A DNA stretch of 64,000 nt, from positions 215,406-279,405 of the forward strand of contig NZ_FRFD01000010.1 in NCBI RefSeq assembly GCF_900143645.1, given 5' to 3'. Below are positions 53,823-62,378 of this stretch, one piece after another. Each line of letters begins with the position of its first letter. Within the stretch, counting starts at the first letter, position 1. Made by a program: the position numbers and the translations under genes. Origin of the DNA: Anaerocolumna xylanovorans DSM 12503 (GTDB lineage: Bacteria; Bacillota; Clostridia; Lachnospirales; Lachnospiraceae). The notes beneath the pieces are model-generated. The model was given only the letters and a program-made list of their open reading frames with translations. It was not told where the DNA came from and did not search any database.

Positions 53823-54701
53823 CTACACTTTCTCTATACGGTTCTTGCCAAGAAGTCCGGAAGGCTTAACCAGAAGAACGATAACCAAAACACCAAAAAC
53901 AATCGCATCAGAAAGTTCTGTTGAAAGGTATGCTTTTGATAAACTCTCAATAACTCCAAGAAGTATTCCTCCAAGCATTGCTCCCGGAACGCTTCCGATA
54001 CCGCCTAAGACTGCCGCAACGAAGGCCTTGATGCCGGGCAGGGCTCCTAAGGTGGGTTTTATGGACTGGAACTGGCAGATAAACATAATTCCTGCTACTG
54101 CTGCTAAGGCAGAGCCAATAGCAAAGGTCAGGGAAATGGTACGGTTTACGTTAATGCCCATCAGCTGGGCTGCTGCCTTATCCTCTGATACTGCCCTCAT
54201 AGCACTTCCTGCTTTGGTCTTATTGATAAACAGGGTAAGGGCTATCATGCAAACTGATGTAACAACCAGGGTTACAATGGTAATGCCCGGTATCGTAATT
54301 CCCCCTATTTTGATGGTATCCAGATTGATAATAGATTTGAAAGTAATTGGATTTGCCGTAAAAATTAACAGGGCAACACTTTGCAGCAAATAGCTTACAC
54401 CGATAGCTGTAATTAATACCGCCAGCGGAGGAGCCTTTCTTAAAGGCTTATAGGCAACCTTTTCTATCACGATACCCAATATGGCACATACAATGATAGT
54501 AAATAACACCGCCGGTATTACCGGCATCTTTAAATCTGTTATGCTCACGTAAAGGACATAGGCCCCCACCATAATAATATCCCCATGGGCAAAGTTTATC
54601 ATTTTTGCAATACCATATACCATGGTATACCCAAGAGCTATTAAGGCATATATACTTCCCGACCTTAAGCCGTTTATAAACTGTTCAATAATACTTTCCA
54701 T
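53823..54701 (-). CDS. livH: Branched-chain amino-acid ABC transporter permease LivH
   Basis: A 292-residue permease with family motifs ALGYTMVYGIAKMINFAHGD (about 22-41) and AAVLGGIGSVPGAMLGG. AGAGGG precedes the ATG. It is separated from the binding-protein gene by 284 bp, which may hold a small gene. Confidence 0.94.
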   Translation of the reverse strand: MESIIEQFINGLRSGSIYALIALGYTMVYGIAKMINFAHGDIIMVGAYVLYVSITDLKMPVIPAVLFTIIVCAILGIVIEKVAYKPLRKAPPLAVLITAIGVSYLLQSVALLIFTANPITFKSIINLDTIKIGGITIPGITIVTLVVTSVCMIALTLFINKTKAGSAMRAVSEDKAAAQLMGINVNRTISLTFAIGSALAAVAGIMFICQFQSIKPTLGALPGIKAFVAAVLGGIGSVPGAMLGGILLGVIESLSKAYLSTELSDAIVFGVLVIVLLVKPSGLLGKNRIEKV

Positions 54702-54796
54702 ATTACCCTCTTTCTGGATATCCGTTAATCCGTAGTTAAAAATTACTTTTCAGCCTAACTTTTTTGTCCGTACCGCATTATATTTTCCTCATAAGC

Positions 54797-54946
54797 TTAT
54801 TCGCTCCCTCCGGAGGCCTTCTCTCCTTCTCTTCCGAAAAAAGCGAACAAGTTCAGACTAGCTCCCAGTCCGCTTTGTTTAAAAAAGAAAGAATTTGGAC
54901 TAAAGTCGGAAATTCTTAACTTCAGCCCAAAATCTTTCATATTCAT
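54797..54946 (-). CDS. Possible 49-residue small protein within the liv operon
   Basis: In the 284-bp gap between the binding-protein gene and livH, an ATG at 54946 stands 6 nt behind AGGAG and opens a frame to a TAA at 54797. The peptide starts MNMKDFGLKLRISDFSPN, is rich in phenylalanine and ends REGEKASGGSE. I recognise no domain. It has the right strand and a good ribosome site, but its short length and odd makeup mean it may instead be a leader or part of an interspersed repeat. Confidence 0.35.
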   Translation of the reverse strand: MNMKDFGLKLRISDFSPNSFFFKQSGLGASLNLFAFFGREGEKASGGSE

Positions 54947-54985
54947 AAATCACTCCTATGGCAATAACTCCCACTAAGCTTACTG

Positions 54986-56173
54986 TTATTGTACTGTCTT
55001 TGCGGTGTATTCCCCATTCTTAATCTCAATAAACTTAGCACCCTTATTCGGTTCACCGTTTGTATCAAAGGTGACGGTACCGGTAAGGCCCTTAACTTCA
55101 ATATGAGTCATTGCTTCAATTAAATCTGCACTGTCAGTTTTTCCGGCTTTTTCAAGCGCTGCCTTGATAACGTACACGGTATCATATCCGTCTGCTGCGA
55201 ACTGGTCCGGTGAAGTATTATATTTTTCCTTATATTTCGTTACAAATGCCTGTACGGCAGTATCCGGATCTGCTGCAAAGAAAGGGCTTAAGAAAACGGC
55301 ACCTTCTAATACCTTCTTGTCAACTACCTTATCAAGCACTCCATCCCAACCGTCTGAACCGACAAAAGGAAGTGTCATGCCAAGCTCTGAAGCCTGTGTG
55401 GTAATATAAGCGGCATCCTGATAATAAACCGGTGCAAATATAATCTGCGCATCCGTACCTTTAATTGTAGTAAGCTGTGTATTAAAATCTACCGCATCTG
55501 TTACGAAAGCTTCCTTGGCAACAACCTCACCGCCAAGTTCCTTTATCTTGCTTTCAAAAGCATCCGCAACACCGGTGCTGTAATCATCTGCATTATTATA
55601 AACAATAGCAACCTTTTTTAATCCCAGCGTATTTATTACATAATCTGCCATTGTCTCTCCCTGAAGAGGATCTGTAAAGCAAAGGCGGAATGCATTGGGA
55701 TTCTTGGTTAACTCTTTTGCAGAACCGGAGGGTGTAATCTGTAAAATACCATCTGCATAGGTCTGGTCTGCAAGTGCAAGCCCTGCACCGCTGGTTACGG
55801 TTCCAAGAAGTGCCTGAATACCCTTATCCATTAAGGTATTATAAGCTGCTGTTACAGTATCAGCATCTGCCTCATCATCTTCAAACTCTAATTTTAACTT
55901 TAATGTCTGATCCCCAACCTTAACGCCGCCTGCATCGTTAATTTCCTGAATAGCCACCTCAGCACCCTGCTTCACAGAGATACCATAAGAAGCAGCCTGA
56001 CCTGTTAAGGGGCCCAAACCACCGATTAAGAAAGTTCCATCACCTGTGCCGGAAGCATCGCTCCCATCTGATCCCGTGCTGCCGGTATTTTTTGTTCCGC
56101 AGCCTGCTAATGAAGCAACTGTCAGCGTTCCTAATAATCCAAGACTGACAACTTTTTTAAATACTTTTTTCAT
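54986..56173 (-). CDS. Branched-chain amino-acid-binding lipoprotein (LivJ/LivK-like)
   Basis: A 395-residue type I binding protein with lipobox SLAGC (Cys25), a Ser/Gly/Asp-rich linker, and the LivJ-like segments IGGLGPLTGQAASYGI and SGAGLALADQTY. GGGAGG lies before the ATG. It is the first gene of the liv operon. The specific amino acid cannot be read from the sequence. Confidence 0.92.
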   Translation of the reverse strand: MKKVFKKVVSLGLLGTLTVASLAGCGTKNTGSTGSDGSDASGTGDGTFLIGGLGPLTGQAASYGISVKQGAEVAIQEINDAGGVKVGDQTLKLKLEFEDDEADADTVTAAYNTLMDKGIQALLGTVTSGAGLALADQTYADGILQITPSGSAKELTKNPNAFRLCFTDPLQGETMADYVINTLGLKKVAIVYNNADDYSTGVADAFESKIKELGGEVVAKEAFVTDAVDFNTQLTTIKGTDAQIIFAPVYYQDAAYITTQASELGMTLPFVGSDGWDGVLDKVVDKKVLEGAVFLSPFFAADPDTAVQAFVTKYKEKYNTSPDQFAADGYDTVYVIKAALEKAGKTDSADLIEAMTHIEVKGLTGTVTFDTNGEPNKGAKFIEIKNGEYTAKTVQ

Positions 56174-56308
56174 AAATAACCTCCCTTAAATATAATAGCA
56201 TCCGTTAGTTCTCTGCTATAAACCAGTGTCCGGTTAATGTATTAAAGTGCCAGAGTAAAAACAGAAGCTTATCGAGTAACTATAAGCCCTAAAAGTAAAA
56301 GTAGAATA

Positions 56309-56357
56309 TAAAAAACAAAAAGGCGCTCAAAATACACGTATACTATTGAACGCCTTT
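56309..56357 (-). terminator. Terminator between the zinc-ribbon gene and the liv operon
   Basis: On the minus strand AAAGGCG pairs with CGCCTTT around an A/T-rich inner stem, followed by TTTTTGTTTTTTATATTC. It separates the clpX group from the liv promoter region. The 240-bp gap 56174-56413 has nothing else evident. Confidence 0.85.
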
Positions 56358-56413
56358 GTTCTGCATTTATCTTACTATTGTGTTTTCTATTTGTCAACAA
56401 AAATTATGAACTA

Positions 56414-56650
56414 CTAATAATTCTCATAATTACCAAGCTCACCGCCGCATTTGTCACAGAAGTCCAATCCTACCAGCGTTATACCTCCGCAGTCAGGGCA
56501 AATCATCTTCTCCGGAAGAATTTCCTTCTCAACAATCTCATGTTCTTCCGACCCAGACACCTCCCCCGCCTCTGTCTTAACAGCTTCTTTGGAAAGCGTT
56601 CCTTCTGCTTCTTTGCTATTTCCCTTAAGCAGCCTCTTTAAGAAAACCAT
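56414..56650 (-). CDS. Small zinc-ribbon protein
   Basis: GGGAGG lies before the ATG at 56650, giving 78 residues. It has a basic N-terminus (MVFLKRLLKG), an acidic middle and a C-terminal zinc ribbon with CPDC and CDKC. The start is 11 bp after the TIM-barrel gene stop. Function unknown; such ribbons often bind partner proteins or nucleic acid. Confidence 0.75.
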   Translation of the reverse strand: MVFLKRLLKGNSKEAEGTLSKEAVKTEAGEVSGSEEHEIVEKEILPEKMICPDCGGITLVGLDFCDKCGGELGNYENY

Positions 56651-56660
56651 AAAATCCTCC

Positions 56661-57338
56661 CTATATAATGGAATCTTCATCCCGGTACTTGTTCATCAGC
56701 TTTTTGAATATCTCACCATTGGTGGGCGGTGTATAGGTGATAGCATTAGCACCGGCCTCAATGGTCTTTAGAATGCTTTCTTCCGTGGGACCGCCCGTCG
56801 CCATAATAGGTATGTTAGGGAATTCTTCTCTGATCTGCTTCACTATCTCGGCTGTTTTACCGGCACCGGATACATTTAAGATGTCTGCACCGGCATTAAT
56901 TCTTGCTGCAATATCCGTTCTTTCGGATACCACCGTTATGGCAATCGGTATATCGATTCTTTCCTTGAGATAAAGAATAGTTTCGTTGGGAGTAGGCGCG
57001 TTTAATACAACTCCGACAGCTCCCTGAAATTCTGCATCTTCCGCAAGGTTAAGCACTCTTGGCCCCTTTGTGGTTCCGCCGCCGACACCGCAGAATACCG
57101 GTACATCGGAGCAGTTAATAATAGCATGAGTTATAATCGGCTGCGGTGTAAATGGATATACGGCAATCACCGCATTAGCATTACAGTTTCGTATAATTGC
57201 CACATCCGTTGTAAATACCAACGATTTGATAAGTTTTCCGAATATCCTGATACCGCTGGCCTGGTCAATTACTTTTGGCACCCGGACCATATGCTTACGT
57301 AAATTACCGTCGATTTCCGGTAAAAATTTGTCTTCCAA
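56661..57338 (-). CDS. TIM-barrel protein of unknown function
   Basis: A 225-residue soluble protein with a phosphate-binding (beta/alpha)8-barrel look: VPVFCGVGGGTTKG, IPIAITVVSE, INAGADILNVSGAGKTAE, IPIMATGGPTEESIL and a C-terminal AGANAITYTPPT. Similar proteins in clostridia are often annotated only as hydrolase, without evidence. Translation starts at TTG (57338) behind GGGGGAGAGG. It is 28 bp after clpX and leads into the zinc-ribbon gene, so the three form an operon. Confidence 0.7.
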   Translation of the reverse strand: MEDKFLPEIDGNLRKHMVRVPKVIDQASGIRIFGKLIKSLVFTTDVAIIRNCNANAVIAVYPFTPQPIITHAIINCSDVPVFCGVGGGTTKGPRVLNLAEDAEFQGAVGVVLNAPTPNETILYLKERIDIPIAITVVSERTDIAARINAGADILNVSGAGKTAEIVKQIREEFPNIPIMATGGPTEESILKTIEAGANAITYTPPTNGEIFKKLMNKYRDEDSII

Positions 57339-57366
57339 CTGCCTCTCCCCCTTTCATCATCCTCTT

Positions 57367-58794
57367 TTAATTACTGCTTTCTAATAAGAGTTTCTTGTAT
57401 CCGCTTCCCCTCATTTCTATCTGGGGCACCCCTTTTTTCTCAATATAATCCCTGGTTATGGTTACCTTTCCAATGTTGATATCCTTCGGGATTTCGTACA
57501 TAATATCCAGCATAAAATCTTCTATAATGGCCCTAAGAGCTCTGGCCCCCGTCTTCTTTTCCATCGCCTTTTCCGCAATTGCCTCCATAGCCCCATCATC
57601 AAATTCCAGGCAGACCTCATCCAGGGCTAACAGCTTCTGGTACTGCTTAAGTATTGCATTCTTAGGCTCATTTAATATCTTGATAAGCATTTCCTTATTA
57701 AGTCCCTCTAAAGAGAACATAATCGGGAGACGTCCTAAGAATTCCGGTATCATTCCATATTCTCTTAAATCCTCTACCGTGACCTTTAAGAGCAGATTAG
57801 GGTCCTCATCATATTTATCCTTCAAATCGGCACTAAAACCAATAGAGGACTGTTTATTCAGCCTGGTCTTAATAATGCTGTCCAGATCCGGAAAAGCTCC
57901 GCCGCAGATAAACAATATATTTCTGGTGTTTACGGTAGTAAGAGGCACCATGGCGTTCTTACTGGTAGCACCGACAGGAACCTCCACTTCACTGCCCTCC
58001 AGGAGCTTAAGAAGCCCCTGCTGGACACTCTCTCCGCTGACATCCCTGTTATTCGTATTCTTTTTCTTCGCTATTTTATCAATTTCATCTATAAAGATGA
58101 TTCCCTCTTCTGCTTTTTCCACATCATTGTCTGCCGCAGCCAACAGTTTTGATACCACGCTTTCTACATCATCTCCGATGTAGCCGGCTTCAGTTAAGGA
58201 GGTCGCATCCGTTATTGCCAGGGGTACATCCAAAAGCTTTGCCAGGGTTTTTACGAGAAAGGTCTTTCCGCTTCCGGTAGGACCAATCATAAGCACATTG
58301 GATTTTTCAATCTCAATATCATCCATTGTGCCGGTAACAACCCTCTTATAGTGATTATATACGGCAACGGACAGAACTTTTTTGGCATGCTCCTGACCTA
58401 CCACATAATCATCCAGCTTTCCCTTTATGACATGGGGTGAAGGAACATTTTTAATATCAAAAGCTTTCGAAGTCTCTTCTGGTTCTTCCTCGATTTTTTT
58501 CTTCTTTAATTTCTGGTTCTTGGGAACATCCTTTTGAATCGTGTTCATATTCATCATATTAGGCGGAAATCCCAAAAGATCCATATAAGGCATTCCATTG
58601 CTATTTATCGTATCAAAGGTTTTTTGCATACAGTCAGAACAAATACAGATATTGTTCGGTATCCGCATCATCTTTCCTGCCTTGCTTTCCGGCCTTCTGC
58701 AAATATAGCATACTTCCTCATAGTCATCGTGGTTCTTATTATCCTTATCTATATTTTCCGGAACTTTGTCCTTATCCTTTATATCATCACTCAT
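57367..58794 (-). CDS. clpX: ClpX-type AAA+ unfoldase with extended N-terminal linker
   Basis: AAAGGAG precedes the ATG at 58794, giving 475 residues, longer than the usual 410-430. The N-terminal zinc domain has Cys29, Cys32, Cys52 and Cys55. A charged linker (about 85-112, with KLKKKKIEEEPEE) accounts for the extra length. Walker A is GPTGSGKT (171-178), Walker B IIFIDEID, the pore loop GYIGD and the ClpP-binding IGF at 318-320. It lacks a clpP or lon neighbour and is instead followed by the TIM-barrel and zinc-ribbon genes. It may be a second ClpX paralogue. Confidence 0.9.
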   Translation of the reverse strand: MSDDIKDKDKVPENIDKDNKNHDDYEEVCYICRRPESKAGKMMRIPNNICICSDCMQKTFDTINSNGMPYMDLLGFPPNMMNMNTIQKDVPKNQKLKKKKIEEEPEETSKAFDIKNVPSPHVIKGKLDDYVVGQEHAKKVLSVAVYNHYKRVVTGTMDDIEIEKSNVLMIGPTGSGKTFLVKTLAKLLDVPLAITDATSLTEAGYIGDDVESVVSKLLAAADNDVEKAEEGIIFIDEIDKIAKKKNTNNRDVSGESVQQGLLKLLEGSEVEVPVGATSKNAMVPLTTVNTRNILFICGGAFPDLDSIIKTRLNKQSSIGFSADLKDKYDEDPNLLLKVTVEDLREYGMIPEFLGRLPIMFSLEGLNKEMLIKILNEPKNAILKQYQKLLALDEVCLEFDDGAMEAIAEKAMEKKTGARALRAIIEDFMLDIMYEIPKDINIGKVTITRDYIEKKGVPQIEMRGSGYKKLLLESSN

Positions 58795-58909
58795 TCTGTT
58801 ATCTCCTTTGTCAAATGCATTTTGCTTCTGATAGCATATACCAATTATAACGTAGGGTTTTATGGTATACAATAGAATAATATTGAAATTTTTCTAAAAT
58901 AATTATAAC

Positions 58910-58977
58910 GAAAAAAGTATGAAGGGCTGGTGCAAAGCCAGTCATCCTGTTACCGGATGCTGTGCACCAGCCCTTTT
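58910..58977 (-). terminator. Terminator after htrA
   Basis: GGGCTGGTGCA (58924-58934) and TGCACCAGCCC (58963-58973) form a perfect 11-bp stem enclosing a CATCC/GGATG stem. On the minus strand TTCATACTTTTTTCG follows. Confidence 0.8.
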
Positions 58978-59008
58978 ATGGGTCTTATTAGAATAAAAAA
59001 CCTGATGG

Positions 59009-60658
59009 TTATCTTGTATTAGTCTGAGGATTAGAAGTCAGAGTGACCGCAATTGTCTTCTCCGTAAATTTGCCGTTGACATTGCGCATTAAGGTTACTG
59101 TTATCTTAGTACCCGCACGGTAAGAGTTCACTTTCTCCTTAAGCTGTGTGCTGGCTGTTATTTCTGTATCATTTATTTTGGTAATAATATCTCCTGCTAC
59201 AATTCCTGCCTTATCAGCGCTTCCTCCGGAAATAATTTCCTTCACGAAGACACCTACCGGCCAATTATACATCTTTGCTACATCCTCTGTAACATCTTGC
59301 GGATATACTCCCAGGTAGCCCTTTTCATTTTCAGTCAGGATTTCTCTGCTCATAAGTTCATCTATGATAGGAGTTGCTCTGGAAATCGGAATTGCAAAGC
59401 CCATACCTTCCACTTCGCTGGAGGAGTATTTTACCGTGTTAATACCGATTACTTCCCCTTTTAAGTTTAATAAGGCGCCGCCGCTGTTACCGGGGTTAAT
59501 GGCAGCATCTGTCTGGAGAAGCACCATCTTCTTATCATCTACCTGGACCTCACGGTCTTTGGCACTGATGTATCCGACAGTTGTAGACTGTCCGTAGCCC
59601 AAAGCATTACCAATTGCAATTGCCATCTCTCCGACCTTTATGGAATTAGAATCGCCCAGCTTTGCAATGGATATTTTATCCATTGTAGAGGATTTGATTT
59701 TTGTCAGATCAATAGATATAACGGCAATGTCTGCCACGGAATCCGTTCCTTTGATGATAGCTTCTGCTTCCGTACCATCAATAAATTTCACCTTGATCGG
59801 ATCGGCCCCTTCTACTACATGGTTATTAGTAGCAATCAAAAGCTCTTTCTCATTCTTTCCGACTATAATACCGGAACCGCCGCCCTGGCTCTCTTCATTA
59901 TATTCCTGTCCGAACCAGTCATTGTAAACCTGATTATACGTAGTAGTTATCTGGACAATGGAGGGCATCGTTCTATCAATTACATCTGTTACATCAGTTT
60001 TTGGTGCTATCTTTCCGTCTGTTATGGCAGTGGAGGACAACAGCTTACTTTGTCCATTGCTGTTGATAAGAAAATCGCCGTCACCGCCAATATTAAAGTA
60101 GATTGGTGCCGCATTTGGGTTTACCTTATAATATGCTTCATTAAATCCAGTAAAAGCTAACCCTGCAATCAGTCCAAAAGCGACCGCTGCTGCGACAAAC
60201 TTTCCTGCTTTCTTAAAAAAGCCGTCTTTTTTCTTATTCTGTCCTTCCGGATTTCCTCCCTGGGTCCCCTGATAGTAAGCACCATTTTGAGCAGTAAATC
60301 CGCTGTTTTCTTTAAATTGCTGGTAATTCTCATATGTTTGTCCTGCTCCGGTATTTTGCACCTGCTCTGCCCAAAAGCTGTAGGAACTGCCAGGTTCATT
60401 TCCATTCTCACCTTCAGCAGGCTTACTTAATCGGTAGATACTGCCTTCTGCTTCCGTGCTGTATATATCGGCACTACGCGCAGCCCCGTCATATGCAGCA
60501 GCATTATATTCTGCGGCATCATATGCTGCTGTACCGCTTTCACCTGTTTGTTCTTCTATATTGCTATTTACAGGCGTCTCATTTATTTCTTCCGCTTCAC
60601 GGCTATTTCCATCAGCGGCTTCTTCTGTCTTATCTTCTTCAAAGAATTCATCTGACAT
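59009..60658 (-). CDS. htrA: HtrA/DegP-like membrane serine protease with long acidic N-terminus
   Basis: A 549-residue protein. Residues 1-150 are cytoplasmic, acidic and of low complexity, with 5-residue repeats at 44-60. A membrane segment (about 153-171) follows. The external trypsin-like domain has His280 (NNHVVEG), Asp310 (ADIAVI) and Ser392 (NPGNSGGA). A PDZ domain lies at about 445-535. It degrades or refolds damaged exported proteins. It is monocistronic, in the same direction as clpX, and divergent from the wall-polymer genes. Confidence 0.93.
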   Translation of the reverse strand: MSDEFFEEDKTEEAADGNSREAEEINETPVNSNIEEQTGESGTAAYDAAEYNAAAYDGAARSADIYSTEAEGSIYRLSKPAEGENGNEPGSSYSFWAEQVQNTGAGQTYENYQQFKENSGFTAQNGAYYQGTQGGNPEGQNKKKDGFFKKAGKFVAAAVAFGLIAGLAFTGFNEAYYKVNPNAAPIYFNIGGDGDFLINSNGQSKLLSSTAITDGKIAPKTDVTDVIDRTMPSIVQITTTYNQVYNDWFGQEYNEESQGGGSGIIVGKNEKELLIATNNHVVEGADPIKVKFIDGTEAEAIIKGTDSVADIAVISIDLTKIKSSTMDKISIAKLGDSNSIKVGEMAIAIGNALGYGQSTTVGYISAKDREVQVDDKKMVLLQTDAAINPGNSGGALLNLKGEVIGINTVKYSSSEVEGMGFAIPISRATPIIDELMSREILTENEKGYLGVYPQDVTEDVAKMYNWPVGVFVKEIISGGSADKAGIVAGDIITKINDTEITASTQLKEKVNSYRAGTKITVTLMRNVNGKFTEKTIAVTLTSNPQTNTR

Positions 60659-60834
60659 ATTGATTCACCTTCCTCGTATATTTTGTTTTTATGAACAATC
60701 TGCTTTCGTTACAATCCAATATTTCACTTACGTGATCATTCTAACAATATTTTGTGTATAGTTTGTGAAAAGTAATAAAATTAATTTTAAACGTTATCTT
60801 AAGATTTTCTCTCGAATATTAAGAAATTTTTATA

Positions 60835-60863
60835 TTGTGGAAATTCTTTCAATCATGTATGAT
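60835..60863 (+). promoter_or_regulatory. Promoter of the surface-polymer operon
   Basis: TTGTGG and TATGAT are 17 bp apart, with TG just before the -10 (extended -10). It lies 70 bp before the sugar-transferase gene in the 263-bp divergent gap with htrA. Confidence 0.65.
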
Positions 60864-60933
60864 AGAACTATCGTTTATGGTAAAAATTTAAGTAAATAAA
60901 CTAACAAAGAGCCATTAGGCAATGGAGTTTTCA

Positions 60934-62352
60934 ATGATAAAAGACAATGAAAAAACACTTAACCGGATACACGTTGCGGCAGACGCATGCTTGATTATAA
61001 TTTCCTATATATTGTCCTACTTTTTACGCTTTTACACTCCTCTGCGGTATCTCATCCATTTTGATCCTAATGCAGGATTTTATAATCTGGTAACTTATTT
61101 AAGGATATTATACCTGTTATTGCCGGGCTATCTGATTATATATTATTACAGCGGGCTGTACGGGCTTGGACCTATCCGTCTGAAAAGACTGGTTTTATGG
61201 GATGTTATAAAAGCTAATTTCATGGGTACCCTTTATTTTACTTTTTTACTATATGCTACAAGAGAAGGCCATTATTCCCGTTATCTCATTTTTATTTTCT
61301 TTGTAATTAATGTTATTTTTGAACTTATCTTCCGCCTTATAGTAAGAATTATTCAAAATGCCGCCAGAAAGAAAGGCTATAACCGGAAGCATGTACTCTT
61401 GGTAGGATACAGCCGGACTGCGCAGTCCTATATAGACAGGCTTCTTGCCAATCCCCACTGGGGCTATGCTATTTCCGGGATACTTGATGACAACGTAGAT
61501 CCCGATACTACTTATAAAGGAGTAAAGGTCATCGGTTCTATAGAAGATCTTCCCGATTATCTTAGTTCCAATGAACTTGAGGAAATAGGAATCACTTTAA
61601 GTATTGACGAATATTCGAAGCTTTCCAGAATTGTTAACTTATGTGAAAAATCCGGAGTTCATACGAAATTTATTCCGGATTACCAGGATCTCCTTCCTAC
61701 TATTCCCTATACAGAGGATTTGGATGGACTTCCGGTCATTAACATCCGTAATGTCCCTCTTACGAATTTCGTAAACCGCCTGATTAAAAGAGCCGTGGAT
61801 ATCTTTGGGGCAACGGTCGCACTTATTCTCTTTTCAATTCCTATGACTGCTGTTGCCATTATTATTAAGACAACCTCCAGGGGTCCTGTAATCTTTAAAC
61901 AGGTACGTATTGGCAGACATAATAAGGAATTCAAAATGTATAAATTCCGCTCTATGGAGATACAGCCGGACTCCAAGGAAAAGAAATCCTGGACAACCTT
62001 TAATGATCCAAGAGTAACCAAAATCGGCAAATTCATCCGCAAGACCAGTATTGACGAGCTTCCCCAGCTTTTCAACGTGCTAAAAGGCGAAATGAGTTTA
62101 ATCGGTCCAAGACCGGAGCGGCCTTTCTTCGTAGAGAAATTCAAAGAGGAAATTCCCCGGTACATGATTAAACACCAGGTGCTTCCAGGCATGACCGGCT
62201 GGGCTCAGGTCAACGGCTACCGCGGCGATACTTCTATCCGCAAAAGAATTGACTGTGATTTATATTATATAGAAAATTGGACCCTTAGTTTAGATTTTAA
62301 AATATTATTCCTGACCTTCTTCAGAGGTTTTGTGAATAAAAACGCATATTAA
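60934..62352 (+). CDS. Undecaprenyl-phosphate sugar phosphotransferase (polyprenyl glycosylphosphotransferase)
   Basis: A membrane enzyme that attaches the first sugar phosphate to undecaprenyl phosphate. The frame is open from an ATG at 60922, but TGGAG lies 6 nt before the ATG at 60934, giving 472 residues. There are four or five N-terminal membrane segments, a central CoA-binding-like Rossmann part, one more segment at about 285-308, and the bacterial sugar transferase domain with FKMYKFRSM, SIDELPQLFNVLKGEMSLIG and PRPE. It is the WbaP/WcaJ type and begins a polymer locus with an LCP ligase. Confidence 0.92.
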   Translation: MIKDNEKTLNRIHVAADACLIIISYILSYFLRFYTPLRYLIHFDPNAGFYNLVTYLRILYLLLPGYLIIYYYSGLYGLGPIRLKRLVLWDVIKANFMGTLYFTFLLYATREGHYSRYLIFIFFVINVIFELIFRLIVRIIQNAARKKGYNRKHVLLVGYSRTAQSYIDRLLANPHWGYAISGILDDNVDPDTTYKGVKVIGSIEDLPDYLSSNELEEIGITLSIDEYSKLSRIVNLCEKSGVHTKFIPDYQDLLPTIPYTEDLDGLPVINIRNVPLTNFVNRLIKRAVDIFGATVALILFSIPMTAVAIIIKTTSRGPVIFKQVRIGRHNKEFKMYKFRSMEIQPDSKEKKSWTTFNDPRVTKIGKFIRKTSIDELPQLFNVLKGEMSLIGPRPERPFFVEKFKEEIPRYMIKHQVLPGMTGWAQVNGYRGDTSIRKRIDCDLYYIENWTLSLDFKILFLTFFRGFVNKNAY

Positions 62353-62378
62353 GGGTTATGTAAAGAAAGGTATTTGTA

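Noticed and set aside
57458..58183. 241-codon plus-strand frame opposite clpX
   Set aside because: It mirrors the conserved ClpX AAA+ domain and encodes Ser-rich nonsense.
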